64,000 bases of DNA from the NCBI GenBank assembly GCA_011032825.1, contig JAADJZ010000024.1, positions 62,001 through 126,000 of the forward strand, given 5' to 3'. The DNA comes from Massariosphaeria phaeospora. Lineage: Eukaryota > Ascomycota > Dothideomycetes > Pleosporales. The position numbers and the translations under genes were made by a program. Below, piece by piece: positions 22,860-32,862 of the stretch. Position 1 is the stretch's first letter, and every line of letters starts with the position of its first letter. Below the pieces are notes generated by a model. That model ran no database searches and had not been told where the DNA came from. It worked only from the letters and a program-made list of their open reading frames with translations.

Positions 22860-23790
22860 CTAGCTGAAGACCGTGGTTGCATTGCGGCTGAAGCATCGTT
22901 CGATACCAAGACATTCACACACCGCCAGCCATGCAGCGCTGGAATGATGCCTATTGGTCGATCTCGGTAAGTGCGCTGGGATGAATACTCCGATTGGTTG
23001 ATGTGGTTGCGTTATAGATATGTGTGGGCAGTCGTCCTGGAGGAATTGTGGGGCCGTACGCGGTGTCAGCTGCGCGCATATTGCATCCGGCATCTCAGCT
23101 GCTGCATAGCACGCCAAGGTACCTGCGGAGAACGTCCAAATGAACGGCGAAGGAGAAGCGTGCGGTAAGAGGAGATTAGTCCCTGGTGGCGTGCGACAAA
23201 AGCGGGGAGAAACATGAGCTGGGCATTCACCGGGGTCCAGTGGGGTAATTGGTGGGAGCTGAACGCTGGACCAGGACGTCTGAGGCGCAGGCAGCAGATC
23301 GAACTTTGATATATGGACAGGTGGAGTGATGTGTGTCGGGCGGGCAAAGAAGCTCGTACTGCACTCGAGGAGCGACAGGGCAAGACGGGTGAAGATATCT
23401 GACCATAGCCGTTCTGAGTTCAACTTTGTACCGGCGAGAACCAGTTGCTGCTCGTTTTCGCCGCCCAAGTGCATGATATCTTCTATTAAACCGAATACCG
23501 CTTTCAACCAATCGTGAAGTCATTCCTGTGCTCCTTGAGCGTTTCTCCCATCATAGTATGCCACTCTTCCCAATCAACAGTCAACCGGTGGTATGGTTGG
23601 AGCTTGAACTTGGCCACATGCTAAAGAGATTGGATTTGAGGAAGCCGGCGTCGTAGGGAGGTGGCGTTTCTGGGTCTTTAAATTTATGAGAGAAAACCGT
23701 GTAAGAGACTACTTTACACTCGATCTTGGTCCGATCTTTCTCTTATTTGAACATAGCTCAAGCCAAGCTTGTATCAGAACTCGTCCACCT
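22860..23790 (-). pseudogene. Probable decayed gene, unrecognised family
   Basis: On the minus strand three coding-like segments follow one another in different frames. The first (about 23770-23650) reads VSYTVFSHKFKDPETPPPYD. The second (about 23640-23515) reads KLQPYHRLTVDWEEWHTMMG and ends NDFTIG at a TGA. The third (about 23515-23235) reads VFGLIEDIMHLGGENEQQLV and continues with LWSDIFTRLALSLLE. A splice at 23640 (CTTTAG) could join the first two, but no canonical intron joins the second to the third, and no ATG exon is obvious. Below 23240 the frame stays open but looks non-coding. I read this as a gene carrying at least one frame-breaking indel. Assembly error is possible. No function can be assigned. 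Confidence 0.45.
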
Positions 23791-23835
23791 TATAAGTCAG
23801 CTCTTATCCAATCTTTCTTTGGTTCCCGCTTCCAA

Positions 23836-24787
23836 TCAACTCTTCGAGGCTGCCGGTGTCGAGAAGAAGTTGCTCATAAGCGCTGCCACAGCATTCTCTC
23901 CAACATTCTGAACCATCGCTTGATGACTATTACCACTGGCAGACGCTACACCCACAGTGATTGGCTGAGCTCGCTCTTCTGCATTTCCAATAGTGCCTGC
24001 GACCATCTGCTTTGCAAAGTCGTAGGCTTTCAAGTGCTTCACCGTATCGCCAGCGCTCGTAGGTGCAGCATCCACTGCACTAGTACATACCCGTAAGCAC
24101 TGCTTAAGAGCCAACTCATGTTCCTTAAGAGCTTCGGTCACTGCTGTGTTGTACGTAGCACCCTTTTTGACTTCCGAGATCGATAGTGACATCTCAAGAC
24201 CTTGTATCTGTCCGGAAATGCCAATCACGGCGGTCGTGATGTTCTTCTCGAGATCTTCAACCGCCTGTCGGTTCTCATCGGACGATTTGCTGTTCAATGC
24301 CTAATCAGCTCTCTTCCAACATAGGTAGATTTCGGAGCTGTGCGTACAGGATCATCAAGCTAAGCGCAATGTTTATCGTCGATTTGTGGCTCTCGAGACG
24401 ATACTTGAATGCCATGATACCCTTCTCTTCGAACTGAAGTCGAGCCTTGTCCCTCCAGCTCACATGGCCCTCCGTGGAATGTGATGTGATCTTCGATACT
24501 TTTGTGCGAAACCCTATGCAAGCTTTGCTGCAGGCCTCCACGGAAGGTTTGAGGTCTTGTAGACAGATCCGGAAGCCATCGGAGAGGTCGGCGTCGTTGG
24601 TGTTCTCCAGGTTTTCTGTCAGGGAATGCAGCAGCTGTTGGACAGTCGAAAGATCGGTATGAAGATCATTCAGGGACTGAGACGCATTTCGGAAGTCTTC
24701 GATGAATTCGTATAACAGTTTGCTGCTCTGATATGCCACTCCAGCAATGGTGATTATGCTGGCAACTAGTCCGATAGGTTCCGCCAT
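23836..24787 (-). CDS. Stand-alone Helo-like domain protein
   Basis: CDS is complement(23836..24289, 24348..24787), giving 297 residues; the 58-bp intron has GTACGC and GAACAG ends and the phase is correct. The first 110 or so residues (PIGLVASIITIAGVAYQSSK, then an all-helical stretch ending in a cysteine-containing QDLKPSVEACSKACIGF) match the fungal Helo-like N-terminal domain (Pfam PF17111), usually found at the front of NLR-type STAND proteins and related to the HeLo domain of HET-S. The rest is predicted helical (AVEDLEKNITTAVIGISGQI). No NACHT or NB-ARC domain and no repeats follow, so this is a stand-alone version. HeLo-type domains can act at membranes in heterokaryon incompatibility; that role here is inference. 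Confidence 0.75.
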
Positions 24788-25947
24788 CGCTGGACTAAAG
24801 ACGTCGCGTGTAGTTGGCCTTGTGAGAAGGGCGCGCGAGGTTTATGTCTCTGGGCCCGGCAGATCACATTCCTCCGTGCCCGTACCCATAGCTGCGGTTC
24901 TCCTAGTTGCAACAAATGTGCATCCAATAGGCCGTCGCCAACGCGACGATTGGTTATGTGCTGCAGCATCCTGCATTTTCATGCTCTGACTTCGGCGAGG
25001 CGCCAACATCTGAGCTGGAGCCTAGGCAATTTCTAGAATAGCGAGAACGTAGTGTGTCACCTACGTGCGCATTAAATTTATGCTGCCTCATGTACTCCGT
25101 ATTGATTGAGACTTGGAAATCTGCAGTGGAATGAGAGAGAGTGTAGGTGTTGAAGATGAGGCCCCCAACCTGTCCTTTTCGTACTGTGCGCTGTGTGAAT
25201 TTAGCCGAGCTGTCGACACTATGGTTCTGTCGAGATCTATGACCCCACGAGTTCACAGGACACTTTTCCAAGAACACGGATATATATTTCAAAAAGTAGC
25301 GACATAAAAGACGAGCGAAAGCAAGCTCATCATATTGCCAACGATGATTGCGTTCGTTGTCATGTGAATGATCAGCGTGGCCGCAGACACAGTGCAGCAA
25401 TCTCGTACGTACAGCCTCTTTTCACATACGCCCGGACATGCAGGTTTTCCTTCCCGTCTTGGTATTTTTTGGCTGTAATTAGTACATCTAGCTATAGCAA
25501 GAAAGAGATGTATAGTAACTTATTTTGAAGCCTGAATTAAGGCCAATTAATTGAATCCCTTATTGCATTATCTCTCGTTTTCACTCTGTACAAGGCTATT
25601 GAATATGTATTATCTCCACGCAAGTTAGCTAATCCGCACAGAGCTAAAACGTCTCTATCTCAGCAAACAGAACTCCATAATACACCCCTGACGTATAGGC
25701 GAAGAGGCGGAATGCACAGCGCCGTGTTAGTTCAGCCGTGCCGTAACTACCGTCCGCTGATATCTAAGAACATGGGGGGCGGCATTCAACCAATCCAGAG
25801 ACAGCAATAAGCGCCGTAAGGCATTGACCTCGATCCATCCCGAGCGAACATCTTCTGGCATCTGTATCCAAATGATTCCGACTCCAACGCCCGCACCCTG
25901 AAAACATTCCGGCATGACACCCGCTGTTCCGATAACATTGCGCTGTG
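24788..25947. other. Intergenic between divergent genes
   Basis: About 1.16 kb separating the Helo-like gene (minus) from the ubiquitin-like-domain gene (plus); a shared upstream region. It is A/T-rich around 25.44-25.65 kb. Frames within it are short and unconvincing. Confidence 0.5.
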
Positions 25948-27709
25948 ATGGCGTCTAGTGAACCCCCTCGGTCGCGGTCCGGGTTCAAGGCCCGCAACAA
26001 TGATGCTGCGGCGAACATTGCGAATATGCCTCTGGTGACAGCTTTCTTCGACGAACCCATAGAGCCTACGCTAGTACCCGCTCGATCGTCGCATCCGAGT
26101 TTCTTCGCAGGTGAGCAGGCTAAGCAGTTGAATGTCATGAACCTGGAAGTCACATACAATCAACCCCGATATGTTCCACAGTACTTCCTTTTAGATCATG
26201 GTCTTGTGAGTTAGCTAACGGCCTCGATTCATTCAATATACTAAGAGCTTAGTTGCAAGAGATTTATCACAGCACTCAAGCGCTCCTCTCCAGTATCCAT
26301 CACGCTTCTACCCACCGCCGATCCCCCAACGCTGTGAGATCCTTCCCTTCGTGGTTTGAACCAAGAATTTAATGAACATGCCAGATTAAATCGGCCCTTC
26401 GTAGCACCCAATGGTTTCTCACCAGTATCTACGGGGCTTCCTCTTCTCCGGCAGACGAATTATCACCGCAAGTTCGCGGTAGAGGTTTGAAAGACGCGAG
26501 TAGCCTTTTCCTGCACAGCTGTGAGAACTTGATCTACGACTTCCTCTCCAACATTGAGACCGGTAAAATCTACAAGTCTAGCGATATACAAGAGCTACAA
26601 CTCGGTCTAAGGGAACGACTAGAGTGTCTCGTACTCTCTCTCTCGTAGGTTCAATATGCGAAACAGTCGGTCTGTACACTGACAGGACTCATCTTCTAGC
26701 CATGGCCAACGGTCAGGAACTAGCATCGACGATTCATTTCAAGCGACTCAGCGTTCCTTCCAAAACACAAGTGCAGTGGCACAAGGTATCCTCCGCTATC
26801 TGTCTCAACACCACGACATCAATGTATCCGACCAAACCCCCACCCAAAGCCTAGCCCTACTAGAACGGCCACTTGTGATCTGTGAGGCAAGCAAAAATGC
26901 GAGCTGGATCCCTATTCCCCACGAATTCTGCGAGTCCAAGCTGGTAAGTAAGCTACCATTCTCTAACGCCAAATCCATCCTGTTGCTCACATGCGGTATT
27001 GGTAGATGTTACATAGCCTCCTGCAGATACTATTTAGGAACCGGCCCTGGCATACCAAGGTTGACCAGGAAGAATACGTGTTGGAAATTGAGGATTCCTC
27101 TACCATCGCCGGAGCTGAGAACTGGCATGACGTAGTCGTCCCAGGAGGGAGGCTCTACATGACCATGGTCGTTCGACGCGCTGGGGGCGAGGCTAGCGAC
27201 ACCTGTTGCCCAGGCTGTCGTGCCACAAACATCGAACGGATAGCTCGAGGGAAACGGATCAAATGGTATGTCAGACTCACTCTAGACCATACAAGGGCTG
27301 ACCCATCGCAAGCCTCAACTGTACACTGGTCTCCAGTGCCGTCAATAACTATCAGATTACGGAGCTCGCAGACGACGTATCCGCGAACGCATCTCCGGCC
27401 TTGCAGCTCAGTGACACGGTTCCAGAAACCGAGTTTTCGCGCATCGTTTACGCCGACCAGACCATAGTACCTCGGGCATCACCAGCGAAAGACACACTAC
27501 CGGAGCAAAGCGCCAAGGGTTCCATACTTGACACCCTGAGGCAGATGATAGATAAAGGAGGTCAGGAAGTGATGGAGCGTATCTCGGGCAATACCTACTA
27601 CGGATACAACTCCTCGGGGGCAGGAATGTACAGTTACGGTAACTATGGCGGTGGATATCAACAGCCGGCGAAGTCGGGGAAGTGGTCGCCCACCAACTAT
27701 TACTGGTGA
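25948..27709 (+). CDS. Protein with likely fungal ubiquitin-like domain (ULD-type)
   Basis: A frame-consistent model has exons 25948-26205, 26253-26333, 26385-26562, 26649-26711, 26777-26943, 27006-27265 and 27337-27709, giving 459 residues. Outer exons are well supported by GTGAGT, GTAAGT and GTATGT donors. Two central introns (26563-26648 and 26712-26776) are the weak point, because the sequence they remove also looks coding (for example AMANGQELASTIHFKRLSVP). The region ERPLVICEASKNASWIPIPH, then a DQEEYVLEIEDSST block and VVPGGRLYMTMVVRR, and a following CPGC, resembles the ubiquitin-like domain common in fungal proteins of unknown role. The tail is Gly/Tyr-rich (NYGGGYQQP). It is divergently placed from the Helo-like gene. 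The family call is moderate. Confidence 0.6.
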
Positions 27710-27943
27710 CCGGAGGAATAGGCGCAATAGTTAATTATAAACACAGCTGACGCATATGCCTTTCCCTGTATTTGTCTTAGGTGCGTCAAGTCAAGTCTAC
27801 CCTCGGAATTGTTGGCACAGTGTAAACAAGGAGACTTTATACTGCACATCAGCTTGTAGCTAGAAGGTAGGATCTTAGGCGCCTTACCCGCCCAGGCTCG
27901 ACATCTGTTCGCCTACGACGCATGAAGTGTTTGCTACGATCCA

Positions 27944-29012
27944 TTAGCTTCCGCCTTCCGCTGTGCCTGTAGCGTAACTGACCCAGTTGTCGGATCGCAC
28001 TGTTTCTATGCGCCCGTCTCTGTCGTCCGCAAGAAGGTTGGCAAACACCCTATTGTCGCACCGGAAACCAATCGAATCTGGGTCGATGCTCATGTTGTAA
28101 AGAAAATTGGGTAAAATGGTGTAGCCACTGCCTTGATACCCGATCACGTGCGAGCTCTAGACAGTATTCGTGATGTACTCATCGATAAGTCGAATCACGG
28201 CGCCGGAATCAAGACCGTGATCAAAGTCTTTCAACAGACTGCTCAGTATCTGTAAAGCAGTATCGTCTGTGAAGGTGCACGCCCGATAAAGATCCAACTG
28301 CGTGGCATGCCCCAACTTCGAATAATCTTCGCCACCAAAAATTTCGGCCATAGATAGGACGATACAGACCACGGTCATCTTCCAATTGCACGCACTCTGG
28401 CTGGAAGCCATCGTCGCTACTCTCTTCAAATGAGCGAATGTCTTTCAGAACCTTCCCCGAGGCAAGATTGCGGAAGCATTCGGCAATGTTTTCGGCGGGT
28501 TTCGAACAAAAGAACTTGCAAGCAAGCGCGACTGATAGTCTACTTGCCTTGCGGTCTCTTGTCGTCCACTGAGTCTTTACATTCAGAGACGGCGCAAGGC
28601 CATCTTCGTCATGACAGTTAACCACCCAAGTGAACGGGAGTCCTTTCCGGAGATACGAATTGATCCATAAGAAATCATCTTGGATTTTCTCTGGGCTCAT
28701 CTCTGACATACCCCCGGAGGCGATGAATAGCATGGACCCGACGGTTTCATTCCCATGATGGTGGATGTGGCAAATCTCTCCTTCAAATGTTGGGCCGTCG
28801 TCTTCGTCGAGCGCAAGGGTGTCCGTTTGATGCAAGCCACTCGTGATCAGGGTCAGGCCATCGAAGCTTGGTCTACATCAATGTCAGTCTTCCAGCAGCA
28901 ATGACGCGGTTCCGTGAGCGCTATCTAGGCTCTCAGCTAACTGCAGGGGTTCGAGATATGGGAAGCCGGGGATCTTGATATGCGGGTGAGGTGGCTTTGA
29001 TCCAGAACACAT
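27944..29012 (-). CDS. Hypothetical protein, four exons, unrecognised
   Basis: Model complement(27944..28127, 28179..28396, 28452..28872, 28942..29012) encodes 297 residues. Introns: 28873-28941 (GTTAGC/TGTAG, CTGAC branch), 28397-28451 (GTTCTG/CCAG, weak donor) and 28128-28178 (GTACAT/GGCAG). Each repairs an apparent frame change or stop and the phases agree. The N-terminus reads PHIKIPGFPYLEPLQ. The middle has GMSEMSPEKIQDDFLWINSY and a VVNCHDEDG turn. A helical part (NWKMTVVCIVLSMAEIFGG) with GHATQLDLYRACTFTDD follows. The end has DPDSIGFRCDNRVFANLL. I do not know the family. No signal peptide is visible, so it is probably intracellular. Its position beside the Helo-like and ubiquitin-like genes is the only clue to role. 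Confidence 0.55.
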
Positions 29013-29790
29013 GTTGTGTAACATGCAATTTGCGACTCGGTTAAGTTGCTAGGACATCACATCCTTCGTTGTCAAGAGATCGCGCGTGATCAGTACCAGT
29101 ATACTGCCGGCAGTTCAATTTAGCTCGTTAATCAACAACGTGATCTTTCTCTTTCTCTATCCCTTTTTCTCTTTCTCTTCCTCTTCCTCTTCCTCTCCTT
29201 TCTCTCCTTATCTTCCTTCCTTCCTTGCTTCCATTCATTCTTCCCGTTCCCCAACCTCCCACCACCTAACTCAGTAAGTAAGTAAACAGACCACCTACCC
29301 ACACCCAACCGCAACGCAACTACCACAATGTCAGTAGACCAAACTTTGAGGTTTCTGATAGCTTCAGCCATAAGTAGGGGTAGAATTAGGAGTAGGGCTA
29401 GAAGTAGCAGGTGTGTGTCAGTCAGAAGGCAGCATGCATCGCATCCCATTCCACTCCAATCCAATCACAACGTCCCCAAAATCTGAGTAATCCACTTTTC
29501 AATCCCTTCCTCTCTCCTTTCTATAAAAACAAGTCCACGTCTCAAAGGTAAGAACGTCAACCCATCCGCTCCATGTTAGAATGCTTGGGTATTGCCTCGC
29601 CACCATGCTCTTCCCCATGAAATCCCTTTCTATCCCTCCCATCTACCGCAACCGCGTCCATCATTCCTTTCCCATCTTATCTTATCTTGCTTCCGTAGTT
29701 CCGTTCCGAACCCTCCCCATCGAGCCACAACGTCCAACTCCCGAGATCCATCAGGAATACAGCAGGCGTTACTCCGTAAAAGCCCACCGC
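29013..29790. other. Intergenic with pyrimidine tract
   Basis: Contains a T/C-only stretch (about 29148-29232, TTTCTCTTTCTCTATCCCTT-like) and no gene. The neighbouring genes are both minus strand, so this is the promoter side of the hypothetical gene and the 3' side of the MFS gene. Confidence 0.55.
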
Positions 29791-31624
29791 CTACGAACTC
29801 CTCTTCCCATACGGCTCAAACGGAAACAGCGCCGCCACACCCGCCATAAGAATATACAGCGCCGCACAAATATAAATCGGCACCGCCGTCCCAGTCTATT
29901 ATCCCAACGTTAGCCTTCATCACTCCCCAAAACAATCCAAAAAATCGCGCACCAGAAAAGAAAAAGAAATTCACTCACCCCAGCCACCGTCGCAATAACC
30001 GCGCTCAAAATCCCCATGACGCGGTTCCAGCCAATAGCAATACCATTACCCGTGCCGCGATGCGCGCTAGGCAGCACCTCGGGCGTGTACGCATACAGCG
30101 TGCCGTAGTAGATATTCAGCGTGAAGTTGACGACGCAAGTAAACACAATGTTCTGCACCTCGGTGCGTACCTGCGTGTAGGCGAAGAAAAACGCCATGGT
30201 GACCAGCGCGCCGACCACCATGGTGTACTTGCGGCCGAGGCGCGTCGCGCACATGTAGCCCGCCAGCACGGGGCCCCAGATGCCGGAAAAGTTGACGAGC
30301 GTGTAGTTGCGCCACGTGTAGTACGCCGATGTCTGGCCAAACTCGGCGCCGCGCGATGCGAGGTACGAGGGCAGGAAGACGTTGTAGAGCGGGTAGGCGA
30401 GGCCGATGAGCGTCCAGGAGATCCAGATTAGCGCCGTCGAGATGCCGATGCGCTTGGTGGCGAACAGGCCCTTTAGATGCATCGAGATGTTGCCCGGCGC
30501 CCACTTACTCTTGCCCTCGCTGCTGCGGCCCGAGGAGATGGTGCCGCAGGCTTGCATTTGCTCGAGCGTGAGGCTGCAGGGGCGCTTGTACTTTTGCGCA
30601 ATCGACTGCAGCGTTTCGACGCATTCGGCGTCTTTGCCCTCGCCGACGAGGAACTTGGGCGTCTCTTTGAGGCGGATGACGGTGACACGCGCGATGCTCA
30701 TGAGGAAGACGAGCGCGCCGGCCGTGTACCATACGTAGCGCCAGCCCTTGTTGTTCTTGTAGGTGCAAGTTGCCGCGTCTGAGCAGCTATAGTTGGGGAG
30801 GAAGCCCCAGGCGAGGAAGCCGGCGATGAGTTGGCCGAGACCTGTTTCCCGTCAGTATACCTTTTTGATCTGATCGTGCATGCACAAGGACGAGAGTACA
30901 TACCCCACCAAGCCGCCATCAGCGTCAACAACCACTGGTCCTTACTCGGCAGATATTCCAAAAACACCGCCGTATCCAGCACCAGATTGCCACCAGCGCC
31001 AAACGCACTCAAGCACACAAACAAGCCCAACACTTCCCAATTCGGGCTCGCACCCGCCGCAATCGTAAAAATGGAGCAGAGGAGCAGCGAGCAGTTGAAG
31101 GCGAATTTGCGGCCAATAATGTCGGCCGTGATGCCCCAGAAGAGCGCGCCGATAAGCATACCAACATAGGCGGCAATGGTCAGGCCGTTCAAGTAGCTGG
31201 GTGAAAACTCAAGGGCAGCTTGCGCGTTGGAGACGCTCTGGAGGAGCAGGATGAGAGAGTCGACGGCATAGCTGTAGCTCATCAGTTATTGGCCTAAGAT
31301 TGACTAGAAGTGTGATACTCACCCAAACCCGTTCAGCACGAAAAGCTTGCCCTGATACCCCGTAAACCCAATTTCATCAATGGCCTAGAATCTGCACATT
31401 AGCCCTGACGATTTCATCTACAAGCATTACCCATTCATACTAACATTGTTGATCAAGTGCATCTTCGCATTCAAGACTGGGTCCGTATGCTCGAGCTGCA
31501 AAATGTCGCCCTTTCCAAACGACAGCGCATCATCGTCATGACCGCGTTCGGCATCGTGTCCACCGACGATTTTCTTGTCCATGCCCTTTTCTGCGGTGCC
31601 AGGGCGAGGTGGTGTGGTGGCCAT
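29791..31624 (-). CDS. MFS transporter, SV2/SVOP-like metabolite:H+ type
   Basis: CDS is complement(29791..29895, 29979..30841, 30904..31271, 31323..31384, 31445..31624), giving 525 residues. All four introns (51-83 bp) have GT/AG ends and matching phases. The start MATTPPRPG at 31624 begins a roughly 70-residue hydrophilic N-terminus. Then come about 12 membrane segments in two halves, with the MFS motif A-like GITADIIGRK after TM2, its counterpart ATRLGRK in the second half, and a FLEYLPSKDQ loop. The C-terminus is short (PFEPYGKRSS). The family moves small metabolites across membranes using the proton gradient; the arrangement resembles the SVOP-like branch rather than hexose carriers, since PESPRW is absent (ETPKFL instead). 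The substrate is unknown. Confidence 0.88.
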
Positions 31625-32862
31625 TTCGGATTTAGAGGGTTGGTGAGTGAAAGAGGGAGTGTCGTAAAGGTCGAGCAACGTCGCGTTACGACAGTAACCT
31701 TAGTGTCAAAGGCCAATTCCTCACACTTTGACGTGTTGTGTGTACTATCACCTGCACTTTTCGTGTCCCTAGATTCCTCGTATCGTGAAAACACCGCACG
31801 CTATCAAACGCCTCCCACGTTGCTCAAAACGCAGCTCTTTTAGCGCTCAAGTCGCAACTATAATCCCGCTCTTTCCAACTCGTCAAGATCTCAACGTCGC
31901 AATGCTGGAACGCAGCTGTGCAATACGTTCGCGCAGAGTCGCGTTTCGCACCGCTCCGGTTCCTCGCAAGAATCGCTGACGTAGGCGATAATATGGGGCT
32001 CTGTCGCCGATTTCCCGCTCTTTCGCGTGGTCTGTCTTTGTTCGCCGGGGTCTGTCTCTTTTGCTGTTGCAGCACGCGACGCCCGTTCACTCTGTATCGT
32101 CAATCGCAAAAGGTTTCCAAAAAGCACGAAATGCAGGATTTCTCCACAAAACCGCTGTCCAGGGTCCCGCGCCTTTTAAGTGATACGAGCAGGGCTGCCG
32201 AATTCCCGATAACCACCCACCAGCCTCTTGGATAAGACAAGCACGTGGGCGGGCGCTGATTGGCTGGTTTTGCGTGGGACATGCCCGCAACGGCGGCACA
32301 ACGAACATCCCGCAAACGCACGCTGACGACGAATCCTACAGGTCAGAACTCAACTCCGCGCCCACTTGCACCTGCCCTAAACAACCAACCGTCATTTCGC
32401 CCGCCTAGCGCATTCACGGCTTCTGGCTAGCTTGGCTCCTGGCCATGTCGCTACGGCACAGCACCAGGTTATCGCGCGAAACAAGACTTTTGGTTGAGCA
32501 CAAAACTTTCATCAATCTGTCCGTCCACCTATCGAAACATGTCTACAATACCACTAGTAACTGACGATGCCCGGTAAGCCGATCCGTTCATAAACGCCGA
32601 GTCGTTGCGTATCGTCTCATCTCGTCTCGTATGCATCCGAGACGACCGTAACGCCCCGACGGCCGGCAAAAGCGAATAGAAAAGGGACCGATAAGGGGTA
32701 AATATACAAAAACATGAATCCGTAGACGCCGTGCTGGAGAAGGGGTATGCCAACTCCAAAGAAGTCATGTCCTGGCTGCCGATCGAGAACATGTGAATAC
32801 CAGAAGAAACGCCGAAGTACTGCCGTGACATATACACGACACCGGTCCGTGTCGCCGTGCAA
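31625..32862. other. Intergenic, nothing recognised
   Basis: About 1.24 kb containing the promoter of the MFS gene at its left end and the 3' flank of CAC2 at its right end. Frames on both strands are short and overlapping. No repeat structure was noticed. Confidence 0.5.

Noticed and set aside
17154..24787. Secondary-metabolite gene cluster around the methyltransferase
   Set aside because: No backbone synthase, P450, transporter or pathway regulator is within reach; neighbours are a protease, secreted proteins and a Helo-like protein.
26626..26648. CT-run slippage as proof of a pseudogene in the ubiquitin-like-domain gene
   Set aside because: The CT run also forms a good pyrimidine tract for a TCGTAG acceptor, so an intron is equally likely; kept only as an open question.
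28128..28178. Premature TAG stop in the 297-residue hypothetical gene
   Set aside because: The stop lies inside a 51-bp segment with GTACAT and GGCAG ends that can be spliced out in phase.
28397..28451. Frame shift in the same gene near 28.4 kb
   Set aside because: A 55-bp GT-AG intron fits the phase exactly; the donor is weak but this is simpler than an indel.
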